The notes below the pieces were generated by a model. That model saw only the letters and a program-made list of their open reading frames with translations, did no database searches and was not told the DNA's origin. From an uncultured Alphaproteobacteria bacterium (lineage in GTDB: Bacteria > Pseudomonadota > Alphaproteobacteria > CAAHEQ01 > UBA3637), in NCBI GenBank assembly GCA_944391545.1, contig CALXTZ010000048.1, positions 1 to 9,817 of the forward strand: a stretch of DNA of 9,817 nt, written 5' to 3'. Shown here one piece after another: positions 1-6,649 of this stretch (positions within the stretch are counted from its first letter, which is position 1; every line of letters starts with the position of its first letter). The position numbers and the translations under genes were made by a program.

Positions 1-94
1 GACGGGCTGTCTCGCTTTGCTCGACATTGCCTACGCTGTCGCTGCGGCCGAACCTCACTTTTTCGTGCGCTTCAAACCCAACGCCCATAATACA
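1..94. other. Left edge, no gene identified
   Basis: This stretch looks richer in G and C than the intergenic DNA that follows. Frame 1 on the plus strand is open from the window edge to a TAA at 88-90, but its translation is rich in Arg and Cys and has no motif I recognise. The minus strand has an ATG near position 88 and is open to the edge, but I see no ribosome binding site before it, and it starts between the tRNA terminator and the edge. It could be the end of a gene lying mostly outside the window, or a dispersed repeat. I cannot decide. Confidence 0.3.
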
Positions 95-136
95 TAAAAT
101 AAAAAAACCGCCATAAAGGCGATTTTTTTTATTTTA
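95..136 (-). terminator. Intrinsic terminator of the initiator tRNA gene
   Basis: A CGCC/GGCG stem (about 109-112 with 118-121) closes a 5-nt loop. It is flanked by an A-rich run on one side and a T-rich run on the other. Read on the minus strand, it lies just after the tRNA 3' end and is followed by seven T and further T-rich DNA, as in a classical intrinsic terminator. Because the flanking A and T runs are nearly symmetrical, it could also stop transcription arriving on the plus strand. Confidence 0.85.
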
Positions 137-137
137 T

Positions 138-215
<78 letters not shown>

Positions 216-229
216 TCAAGTAGGGCTCT

Positions 230-257
230 ATTATATCTCTTTTAAAAAACGTGTCAA
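230..257 (-). promoter_or_regulatory. Sigma-70 promoter of the initiator tRNA
   Basis: On the minus strand a perfect TTGACA (252-257) and a perfect TATAAT (230-235) are separated by 16 bp. The -10 box ends 14 nt before the mature tRNA, leaving a leader of about 7 nt. The bases after the -10 box (AGAGCCC) are G/C-rich, the kind of discriminator that makes stable-RNA promoters sensitive to ppGpp. That last point is inference. Confidence 0.88.
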
Positions 258-363
258 GCTTTTTATCTTATTTTTTTACTTGTTTTTTTTGCTTGCGCTA
301 TCTATCTCCTATCCAAGGGATGAGAATATTGTTTGATGTTTTTTGTTTTAAGGAGAAAAAACA

Positions 364-789
364 ATGAAAAAACAAATTCTTATTGGAGCTGTAGCTCTTA
401 TGTCATTAGCGGCTTGTTCTTCAACGAAAACAGGTCCGTGTCCGGGCAGCAACATCACCAGAAAAGATGCTTCTGTCTATTTTGCCTTTAATTCGGACGA
501 ATTGACGCCCGTCAGCAAAGCAACTTTGCGAGAAGTCGCTGCCGAAATGAAGCAATGTCCCTACAGAAAAGCAATCGTAACCGGTTATACCGATTCGGTC
601 GGCGCACCGGTCTATAACTTTAATTTAGGCGACAGACGCGCTGCTTCCGTTAAGGACTTCTTGCTGCAAGAAGGCATTCCTTCTTACCAGGTTCAAGTCA
701 AGTCCATGGGTGAACAAGACCCGGCTGCCTGCAATACAACGGCAATGGGGCGTGCGGAAAACCGCCGTGCTGTCATTCAGTTTGAATAA
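364..789 (+). CDS. OmpA/Pal-like peptidoglycan-associated lipoprotein
   Basis: This is a 141-aa protein. Residues 1-17 form a lipoprotein signal peptide (Lys-Lys, hydrophobic core, lipobox LAAC), so Cys18 should be lipidated and anchored in a membrane, probably the outer one. Residues about 36-141 are an OmpA C-terminal domain: VYFAFNSDEL at 38-47, the GYTDSVG motif at 74-80, an NLGDRRAASV helix and AENRRAVIQF at the end. Asp77 and Arg92, 15 residues apart, match the pair that binds diaminopimelate in OmpA-type domains. The likely job is to tie the envelope to peptidoglycan. It is shorter than typical Pal, has almost no linker, and has three extra cysteines (26, 65, 123) that could form disulfides. 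No tol genes are nearby, so I do not call it pal. AAGGAG at 350-355 sits 8 nt before the ATG. I found no convincing promoter in the gap after the tRNA. Confidence 0.93.
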   Translation: MKKQILIGAVALMSLAACSSTKTGPCPGSNITRKDASVYFAFNSDELTPVSKATLREVAAEMKQCPYRKAIVTGYTDSVGAPVYNFNLGDRRAASVKDFLLQEGIPSYQVQVKSMGEQDPAACNTTAMGRAENRRAVIQFE

Positions 790-798
790 GCTTTGATT

Positions 799-829
799 TT
801 TTAAGGGGGCGGTCATCGTCCCCTTAAAA
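799..829 (+). terminator. Strong stem-loop after the OmpA-like gene, possible transcription end
   Basis: TTTTAAGGGG (799-808) pairs with CCCCTTAAAA (820-829). Three inner pairs (809-811 with 817-819, one of them G-U) extend this to a 13-bp stem with a 5-nt loop. It lies 10 nt after the stop codon. Neither strand has a proper T-run after the stem, so it is not a textbook intrinsic terminator. It may instead protect the mRNA 3' end, or terminate weakly. It directly abuts the -35 box of the next promoter. Confidence 0.45.
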
Positions 830-830
830 C

Positions 831-859
831 TTGACAAAACAAAAAAAGAATGATATAAT
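831..859 (+). promoter_or_regulatory. Perfect consensus sigma-70 promoter with extended -10
   Basis: TTGACA (831-836) and TATAAT (854-859) both match consensus in full at the optimal 17-bp spacing. A TGA at 851-853 supplies the extended -10 TGn element. The predicted start, near 866, leaves a leader of about 25 nt before the ankyrin ATG at 892. An unregulated promoter this good would be very strong, which is surprising in front of a small accessory gene. Confidence 0.88.
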
Positions 860-891
860 ACCCTTTTTGTTACAAACGAAAAGGAAAATAA

Positions 892-1338
892 ATGTTTTTT
901 AAACAAGAAAATGCCCTCGTTGATGCGATTGATGAGGATGACATAGAAACGATCGAAGATTTAGTTTTAGGTGAATACCACTTGGAAAATGAACCGGATA
1001 TGTGCAGCAATTATTTGGTTTATGCGATTGAATACGGTCATACCGATGCGGCTTTGTATTTGATTGAGGCTAAAGTCGGTCTGACGGCGACGAATCACGG
1101 GTGTGACAATCCGTTAATCAAAGCGGCCGAATTGGGCAATAATCAAATTTTAGCCGCTATCTTGGCCAAAAATACAATTCCGCTTCATTATCAGGATTTG
1201 AATCATAAAACGGCTCTGGACTATGCAAAAGAGCAAAATAATCAGGAAGCTGTCCGGTTGTTGTCCGTTCACCCGTGCGCGCGTCATCAAACGACGGTTC
1301 AAGCGGCTTGTCTGCGCGATTCTTATTGCCGCGGCTGA
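892..1338 (+). CDS. Small ankyrin-repeat protein
   Basis: This is a 148-aa protein made almost wholly of ankyrin-type helix-loop-helix units. An acidic, degenerate first unit lies at about 7-33. Clearer units are at 39-68 (with a YAIEYGHTDAALYLIEA core), 71-101 (PLIKAAELGNNQILAAIL) and 103-125 (KTALDYAKEQNNQEAVRLL). The last 20 residues are Cys-rich and do not continue the repeat. There is no signal peptide or membrane segment, so it is predicted to be cytoplasmic unless exported by a dedicated system. Ankyrin repeats bind proteins; no partner is evident. AAGGA at 881-885 sits 6 nt before the ATG. It is followed by a second ankyrin gene of different sequence. The function is unknown. Confidence 0.85.
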   Translation: MFFKQENALVDAIDEDDIETIEDLVLGEYHLENEPDMCSNYLVYAIEYGHTDAALYLIEAKVGLTATNHGCDNPLIKAAELGNNQILAAILAKNTIPLHYQDLNHKTALDYAKEQNNQEAVRLLSVHPCARHQTTVQAACLRDSYCRG

Positions 1339-1346
1339 TCGGGTGT

Positions 1347-1375
1347 TTGACAAGATAAACATGTTTTGTTATCTT
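1347..1375 (+). promoter_or_regulatory. Candidate promoter with an inverted repeat between -35 and -10, before the second ankyrin gene
   Basis: TTGACA (1347-1352) is followed at exactly 17 bp by TATCTT (1370-1375, 4 of 6), preceded by TGT, an extended -10 match. The arms AAGATAA (1352-1358) and TTATCTT (1369-1375) form a perfect 7-bp inverted repeat that fills the spacer and covers the -10 box, a typical operator position. As RNA from upstream it would be a weak hairpin. The predicted start (about 1382) lies just before a terminator hairpin. Whether the promoter is active is inference. Confidence 0.5.
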
Positions 1376-1385
1376 AACAAGTATT

Positions 1386-1414
1386 GGAAAAGCCCTCTGT
1401 CCGAGGGTTTTTTC
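1386..1414 (+). terminator. Intrinsic terminator between the two ankyrin genes
   Basis: CCCTC (1393-1397) pairs with GAGGG (1403-1407) around a 5-nt loop. An upstream AAAA (1388-1391) faces the TTTTTT run at 1408-1413, so the stem can extend with one G-T pair. The order of A-run, G/C stem and T-run is that of an intrinsic terminator for the first ankyrin gene. It lies only 30 nt before the next start codon and just after a candidate promoter, so it could also act as an attenuator for the second ankyrin gene. Confidence 0.8.
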
Positions 1415-1444
1415 CATGTTTGATTTGGTGTTGAAAGGAAAAAA

Positions 1445-2128
1445 ATGAGTGAATTAGAAACGCTGTACAGCCAATTTAAGCATACGCTTTTAAAATGCTA
1501 TCCCCGGCCCAATGAATGCCGGACTGCGGAGGAGATCGAAAAAGAACATGAATATTTGACGGATGAAGCAATCCGTCTGGGCCGGCAGCTGCCGCATTTA
1601 AATGGTTTGAATGCAGAAGAAAAGTCACCGTTAATGATCGTCTGTGATTGTCCTTATCCGCTCAATCGTTTATTTGATTTTTTGACGGCGGATCCGAAGC
1701 GGATTGACATTCGTCAGGAAATGCCCTCTACGGGATATACCGCTTTGCTTTTTGCAGCGGGGCAGGGGCATTTGGCATACGTTAAACGTTTATGTGAAAA
1801 AGGGGCGCGTGTCAATAAACAAACACGCTTGGTCGGATACACGCCTTTGATGACGGCTCTTATCAATGAACAGCCGGATGTCGCGCTTTATTTGTTGAAA
1901 CGGCGAGATATTGATTTGTCTTTGCGTTTGTTTATGAACGCTGCGGATGAGCCGGCTTCTGCTCTGGAGATAGCTTACGACAAAATGTTCGTTTGCAAGG
2001 ACGAGCTGAAACGAAAAATGAAAAACGTTTACCAAATCATCAAAGGAGCCGCAGCGTTAAAGAAAAAACAACGCCCCATCAAACGAGCTGTTTTTGCTCG
2101 GTCGACGGCCAAACAACGTGAGGATTAG
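1445..2128 (+). CDS. Ankyrin-repeat protein with basic C-terminal tail
   Basis: This is a 227-aa protein. Residues 1-55 are a charged, helical lead-in. A divergent repeat may lie at 61-91 (SPLMIVCDC onwards). Two clear ankyrin units follow at 97-129 (GYTALLFAAGQGHLAYVKRL) and 131-162 (GYTPLMTALINEQPDVALYL). The last 45 residues are strongly basic (KKKQRPIKR region), which could bind nucleic acid or a membrane surface, but that is a guess. No signal peptide or transmembrane segment is visible. AAAGGAA (1434-1440) is the ribosome binding site for the ATG. The stop lies only 4 bp from the stop of the convergent Cys-rich gene, leaving no room for a terminator. I cannot name a function. Confidence 0.87.
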   Translation: MSELETLYSQFKHTLLKCYPRPNECRTAEEIEKEHEYLTDEAIRLGRQLPHLNGLNAEEKSPLMIVCDCPYPLNRLFDFLTADPKRIDIRQEMPSTGYTALLFAAGQGHLAYVKRLCEKGARVNKQTRLVGYTPLMTALINEQPDVALYLLKRRDIDLSLRLFMNAADEPASALEIAYDKMFVCKDELKRKMKNVYQIIKGAAALKKKQRPIKRAVFARSTAKQRED

Positions 2129-2132
2129 AAAA

Positions 2133-2648
2133 TCAGTCGGCGCTTGGGACACAAACGTCATTTTCGATAACTTCGTCCGCACCGCAACAGATAAATTCTC
2201 CGTATGAATTGTATCCGGTGTTTCCTTCACAGGCACAGTCATTAATCACACTGCCGACGTCGCATTTATCCATACAGATGCCGCCGTCGCTGATAATTTG
2301 TCCGTCCGGGCAAGTGATTAAAGTACACCCGCCATTGACGTAAGTATGCCCGTCCGGGCAACAATGAGACACGCCATTAACCGTCGTTGTTTGTCCGGTA
2401 CATGTGCAATCACTGATAACGGATCCGTCCTGCAGGCAAGCTCCTTCGGTCGTACATTCTTTCATATAGACTTCGCCGCATTCGGTTCCGTCGTAATTAC
2501 AACGGCGGCCACATAATTTACCGTTATAAACACAATAAGCCGGTTTATAATCGACGTAGTAGAGACATGCCATGCCTTTGTCTCCGATATCCGCATCGAC
2601 ACATCCCCAGTAATCCATGGAAGAAATGTATCCGAATTTCATACCCAA
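2133..2648 (-). CDS. Cysteine-rich repeat protein (open part with a legal start)
   Basis: This reading frame codes for 171 residues, 21 of them Cys, with many CC and CxC pairs. Two tandem units are visible in the C-terminal half. One starts DGSVISDCTCTG and runs to CCPDGHTYVNGGC; the other starts VGSVINDCACEG and runs to CCGADEVIENDVC. Between them is CPDGQIISDGGIC. Such composition suits an extracytoplasmic, disulfide-stabilised protein. The only legal starts are TTG at 2648 and ATG at 2642, with no good ribosome binding site. The same frame stays open upstream to 2873 and is equally Cys-rich, so this is very likely the 3' part of a longer gene (see the adjoining entry). No signal peptide is visible in any version. 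It is convergent with the ankyrin gene at 1445. Its role is unknown. Confidence 0.7.
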   Translation of the reverse strand: MGMKFGYISSMDYWGCVDADIGDKGMACLYYVDYKPAYCVYNGKLCGRRCNYDGTECGEVYMKECTTEGACLQDGSVISDCTCTGQTTTVNGVSHCCPDGHTYVNGGCTLITCPDGQIISDGGICMDKCDVGSVINDCACEGNTGYNSYGEFICCGADEVIENDVCVPSAD

Positions 2649-2863
2649 AGCTGCGCAGCCGGGATCTATGCAGTTGCCGGCATTGCATTTATCGGGCAGT
2701 ACGTTATTACATCTGTTTGCGCACCGCTGTCCCGAAATGTAACATTCCGGATGAACATCATACGTATAATCGCAACAGATGCCGTCGGCGCAACAATAGC
2801 CGGTATCGGGATCGTACGTCTGCCCTTCAAGGCATTTGTTTTGAATAAAGATGTATGAAGCAT
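2649..2863 (-). pseudogene. 5' part of the Cys-rich gene, out of frame with its apparent start
   Basis: Read in the same frame as the 2133-2648 piece, this segment gives 11 more Cys in about 65 residues, including CLEGQTYDPDTGYCC and ADGICCDY, and joins the downstream part without a stop. It contains no ATG, GTG or TTG in that frame. The only well-placed start is ATG 2863, with AGGAG (2871-2875) 7 nt before it, and it reads a different frame that ends after 65 codons at 2666. A one-base shift soon after the start, for example a lost A in the AAAA near 2838-2842, would join the start to the Cys-rich frame and give a protein of about 243 aa with 32 Cys. This is either a real disruption or an assembly error; a programmed shift is less likely. 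Confidence 0.55.
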
Positions 2864-2891
2864 ACCATTTCTCCTATAAGTTTGCCTTTTT

Positions 2892-2920
2892 ATTTAAAAG
2901 GAAAGTCGACGTATTGTTAA
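2892..2920 (-). promoter_or_regulatory. Weak candidate promoter for the Cys-rich gene
   Basis: On the minus strand TTAACA (2915-2920, 5 of 6) and TTAAAT (2892-2897, 4 of 6) are 17 bp apart. They lie about 30 nt before the ATG at 2863 and its AGGAG. An AT-rich inverted repeat (CCTTTT/AAAAGG, 2885-2901) overlaps the -10 box. In DNA this AT-rich the match could be chance. Confidence 0.3.
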
Positions 2921-3030
2921 GGAATATGAAGACTATCCCTGGAATCTGATCCAAAAAGAATAAGGAGAAAAGGACTTAACCTTTTGAATAGACGCCAAAG
3001 GCGAGGGATAAAAAATTATCTAAAAAACGC

Positions 3031-3059
3031 TGGACATTTATCGGTGTTCGGTATATATA
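3031..3059 (+). promoter_or_regulatory. Probable nifJ promoter
   Basis: TGGACA (3031-3036, 5 of 6) is followed at 17 bp by TATATA (3054-3059). TATAAG two bases further on is an alternative -10 box. The predicted start, near 3066, gives a leader of about 38 nt to the ATG at 3104, with GAAAGGAA as ribosome binding site. The 2881-3030 stretch before it holds only two small hairpins (2968-2985 and 2992-3002). I saw no clear FNR-type site, so anaerobic control is not shown by the sequence. Confidence 0.55.
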
Positions 3060-3103
3060 AGTGACATTATTTTTGTATGTTAGGTATGTAGAAAGGAAAA
3101 AAA

Positions 3104-6100
3104 ATGGCAGATACCAATAAAAAAATGAAGATGATGGACGGAAACGAAGCAGCTGCTTCCGTTGCGCATCGTCTGAATGAAGTTTCCATTATTTACCCGA
3201 TTACGCCGTCTTCTCCGATGGGGGAATGGGCGGATGCTTGGGCTGCTGCAGGTCAGAAAAATATTTGGGGCAAAGTGCCGTCCGTTGTTGAAATGCAATC
3301 CGAAGCCGGTGCCATCGGCGCTGTTCACGGTTCTTTGCAAGCCGGTTCTTTGACAACAACATATACGGCGTCTCAAGGGTTATTGTTGATGATCCCGAAC
3401 ATGTACAAAATCGCCGGCGAATTAACGCCGTTTGTGATGCATGTAGCCGCTCGGACGTTGGCCGCGCATGCTTTGTCGATTTTCGGGGATCATTCCGACG
3501 TGATGGCTTGCCGTCAGACCGGATTTGCCATGTTGGCCTCTAATTCCGTTCAGGAAGCGCAAGATTTAGCGGCGATTGCACAAGTCGCAACATTAAAATC
3601 CCGCGTTCCGTTCCTGCATTTCTTTGACGGGTTCCGGACTTCTCACGAAATCAACAAAATCCAAACCATTTCCGATGATGAATTAAAGGCATTGATGGAT
3701 GGTGTTGATACGACTTTGGTTGCAAAACGGGCTTTGACGCCGGATGCGCCGGTGGTCAGAGGAACGGCTCAAAACCCGGACGTCTTCTTCCAAACACGTG
3801 AAGCATCCAATGTCTATTATGATGCCGTACCGGCTGCGGTTGAAGAAGCCATGCGCAAATTTGAAACGATTACGGGGCGTTCTTATCACTTGGTTGATTA
3901 TGTCGGTGCGCCGGATGCTTCGCGCGTTATCGTTGTGATGGGCAGCGGCGCGGAAACGGCCGAAGAAACGGCTCGCTTCCTGAATGCGCAAGGCGAAAAA
4001 GTCGGTGTGATGAAAGTTCATTTGTATCGGCCGTTCCCGACAAAAGCGTTTGTCGAAGCTTTGCCGAAATCCGTTAAAACCATTAATGTTTTGGACAGAA
4101 CCAAAGAATCCGGTTCCGTCGGTGAACCGCTTTACCTGGACGTTGTTTCGACTTTGGCGGAAGCCGGCTTATCCGGTATCAAAGTCTTGGGCGGCCGCTA
4201 TGGTTTGTCTTCCAAAGAATTTACGCCGGCAATGGCAAAAGCTGTTTTCGAAAACGAAACAAAGAACCACTTCACGGTTGGCATTGAAGATGATGTGACT
4301 CACACGTCTTTGGATTATGATCCGCACTTTGATATTGCGGGTTCCGATGTGACACGCTGTATTTTCTTCGGCTTGGGTGCTGACGGAACGGTGGGGGCGA
4401 ACAAAAACTCCATTAAGATTATTGCGGACGGAGATGATTTCTATGGTCAAGCTTACTTCGTGTACGATTCCAAGAAATCCGGTGCGATGACAACCTCTCA
4501 CCTGCGTTTTGCCAAACACCCGATTAAAGCGCCGTATTTGATTCAAAAAGCCAGCTTTGTGGCTATTCACCACATGCCGTTTATGGAAAAAATTGATATG
4601 ACGTCTTGTTTGGCCGACAATGGTGTGTTGTTGTTGAACACAACGACGCCGGCTGACCAAGTTTGGAACAGCCTGCCGACGGAAGTTCAAAAAGACTTGA
4701 TTGCTAAACATGCGAAATTGTATGCAATTGATGCCGTCGACGTTGCCAAGAAAACGGGAATGGGGCGCCGCATTAACACGATTATGCAGACATGTTTCTT
4801 TGCGATTTCCGGTGTTTTGCCGAAAGAAGAAGCGATTGCTAAAGTGAAAAAGTATGCTGAAAAAACATACGCGAAAAAAGGGCCCGAAATTGTGGCTGCC
4901 AATATTGCCGCGATTGACGGATCTTTGGAACACTTGCATGAAATTCCGGTTCCTGCATCTGTTACTTCCTCACATTCTCGTCAACCGGGTGTGCCGGCGG
5001 ATGCACCTGAATTCCTGAAACGCGTGACATCTCCGATTATCGAAGGCAAAGGGGATGAAATGCCTGTTTCCGCTTTCAAAGACGTGGTGGACGGAACATG
5101 GCCGACGGCAACAACTCAATACGAAAAACGTCGGATTGCAACGGATATTCCTCAATGGGATCCGTCTGTTTGTATCCAATGCGGTAAGTGCGCGATGGTT
5201 TGTCCGCATGCGGCTATTCGGTTGAAAGTGGCTGAAGCCGGATTGTTGAAGGATGCGCCTGAAGGCTTTAAGTCTGCGGATTACAAAGGCAAAGAATTCC
5301 CGGGTGAAAAATTCATCGTTCAATGTGCGCCGGAAGATTGTACCGGATGCTCTTTGTGTTCACAGGTTTGTCCGGGCAAATCCCGCGAAAATCCGGAACA
5401 TAAGGCTTTGACAATGCAACCGATTGAAAAGAACTTGGATCAGGAAATCAAAAACTTCGATTTCTTCAAGAAATTGCCGGAAGTTGACAGAACCAAGATT
5501 GAACCCAAGTTGGTTAAAAACGTTCAATTGTTGCAACCGTTGTTTGAATTCTCGGGTGCTTGCGCCGGTTGCGGTGAAACCCCGTATGTCAAATTGATGA
5601 CTCAATTGTTCGGTGACCGGTTAATGGTTGCAAATGCCACAGGGTGTTCTTCCATTTACGGTGGTAACTTGCCGACAACGCCTTATGCGAAAGATGTAAA
5701 CGGTCGTGGTCCGGCTTGGGCAAACAGCTTGTTTGAAGACAATGCCGAGTTCGGTTTGGGAATGCGGTACTCCGTTGACAGCAAGATTGATTTTGCGACT
5801 CAATTGTTGAAAGATTTGGAAGGTCAAATCGGCGGAGATTTGGTCAATGCGTTGTTGACGGCCGACCAATCTACGGAACAAGGCTTGAAAGATCAACGGG
5901 AACGCGTGGATGCATTGAAACAAAAATTGGCTTCCGTTTCGGATGAAAAAGCCAGATTGTTGGAACCGTTGGCCGATTACCTGGTCAAAAAATCCGTCTG
6001 GATTTTAGGCGGTGACGGTTGGGCTTATGATATCGGATACGGCGGGTTAGACCATGTCTTGCACTCCGGTCGAAACGTGAACATTCTTGTTTTGGATACC

Positions 6101-6637
6101 GGTGTGTACTCCAATACGGGCGGTCAACGGTCTAAAGCTACGCCGATCGGGGCTTCTGCAAAATTTGCAGTTGCCGGAAATGATTTGCCGGCCAAAGACT
6201 TGGGCATGATTGCAATGAGTTCCGAAAGCGTCTATGTCGCGAAAGTGGCTTTGGGTGCCAACGATATGCAAACCATTAAAGCGTTTACGGAAGCTGAATC
6301 CTTTAACGGTCCGTCTTTAATCATTGCCTACGCGCATTGTATTGCTCACGGCTATGATATCGGAACGCAAGGGCTGGAACACCAAAAAATGGCTGTTGAA
6401 ACCGGTTTGTGGCCTCTGTACCGCTTCGATCCGCGGTTGTTGGCCGAAGGAAAAGTGCCGTTGCAATTAGATTCTCGGACAACGAAAAATGTTTCGGAGT
6501 TTATGAACAGCGAAACACGGTTCAAGATCGTTCAACGGGCTGATTTGGATCGGTATAACCGATTGGTCAAGATGGCGGAAGATCGGATTCAAAATCGTCT
6601 GAAGCTGTATGATCATTTGGCAAAAGCCGATTCATAA
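3104..6637 (+). CDS. nifJ: Pyruvate:ferredoxin (flavodoxin) oxidoreductase, single-chain
   Basis: This 1177-aa enzyme oxidatively decarboxylates pyruvate with CoA to acetyl-CoA and CO2 and passes electrons to ferredoxin or flavodoxin in the cytoplasm. Domains run in standard order: N-terminal POR domain with YPITPSSPM at 31-39 and Arg117; transketolase-C-like domain from about 272; gamma-type domain from about 415; EKR region at about 565-615; a two-cluster ferredoxin domain with Cys 690/693/696/700 and 746/749/752/756; and the thiamine diphosphate domain with GDGW at 970-973 and NTGGQ at 1004-1008. Cys 820, 823, 848 and 1079 should bind the proximal 4Fe-4S cluster; their spacing (3, 25, 231) equals that in the Desulfovibrio africanus enzyme. 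All key residues are present. The protein ends where the extra oxygen-protective C-terminal domain of that enzyme would begin, so it is probably oxygen-sensitive. It has tandem TAA stops and is transcribed alone. Confidence 0.98.
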   Translation: MADTNKKMKMMDGNEAAASVAHRLNEVSIIYPITPSSPMGEWADAWAAAGQKNIWGKVPSVVEMQSEAGAIGAVHGSLQAGSLTTTYTASQGLLLMIPNMYKIAGELTPFVMHVAARTLAAHALSIFGDHSDVMACRQTGFAMLASNSVQEAQDLAAIAQVATLKSRVPFLHFFDGFRTSHEINKIQTISDDELKALMDGVDTTLVAKRALTPDAPVVRGTAQNPDVFFQTREASNVYYDAVPAAVEEAMRKFETITGRSYHLVDYVGAPDASRVIVVMGSGAETAEETARFLNAQGEKVGVMKVHLYRPFPTKAFVEALPKSVKTINVLDRTKESGSVGEPLYLDVVSTLAEAGLSGIKVLGGRYGLSSKEFTPAMAKAVFENETKNHFTVGIEDDVTHTSLDYDPHFDIAGSDVTRCIFFGLGADGTVGANKNSIKIIADGDDFYGQAYFVYDSKKSGAMTTSHLRFAKHPIKAPYLIQKASFVAIHHMPFMEKIDMTSCLADNGVLLLNTTTPADQVWNSLPTEVQKDLIAKHAKLYAIDAVDVAKKTGMGRRINTIMQTCFFAISGVLPKEEAIAKVKKYAEKTYAKKGPEIVAANIAAIDGSLEHLHEIPVPASVTSSHSRQPGVPADAPEFLKRVTSPIIEGKGDEMPVSAFKDVVDGTWPTATTQYEKRRIATDIPQWDPSVCIQCGKCAMVCPHAAIRLKVAEAGLLKDAPEGFKSADYKGKEFPGEKFIVQCAPEDCTGCSLCSQVCPGKSRENPEHKALTMQPIEKNLDQEIKNFDFFKKLPEVDRTKIEPKLVKNVQLLQPLFEFSGACAGCGETPYVKLMTQLFGDRLMVANATGCSSIYGGNLPTTPYAKDVNGRGPAWANSLFEDNAEFGLGMRYSVDSKIDFATQLLKDLEGQIGGDLVNALLTADQSTEQGLKDQRERVDALKQKLASVSDEKARLLEPLADYLVKKSVWILGGDGWAYDIGYGGLDHVLHSGRNVNILVLDTGVYSNTGGQRSKATPIGASAKFAVAGNDLPAKDLGMIAMSSESVYVAKVALGANDMQTIKAFTEAESFNGPSLIIAYAHCIAHGYDIGTQGLEHQKMAVETGLWPLYRFDPRLLAEGKVPLQLDSRTTKNVSEFMNSETRFKIVQRADLDRYNRLVKMAEDRIQNRLKLYDHLAKADS

Positions 6638-6649
6638 TAAAGTATGAAA

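Noticed and set aside
364..789. Calling the lipoprotein pal
   Set aside because: No tolQRAB or ybgF neighbours and an unusually short form; the OmpA-like fold is certain but orthology is not.
1223..1423. 66-codon plus-strand frame overlapping the end of the first ankyrin gene
   Set aside because: It begins inside the ankyrin repeats, runs through the intergenic promoter and terminator, and has no ribosome binding site.
2567..2848. 93-codon plus-strand frame opposite the Cys-rich gene
   Set aside because: The Arg/Cys-rich translation is a reflection of the minus-strand Cys codons; no start signal.
4169..4939. 256-codon minus-strand frame inside nifJ
   Set aside because: Antisense shadow of a strongly codon-biased gene; Arg/His/Phe-rich translation with no motif.
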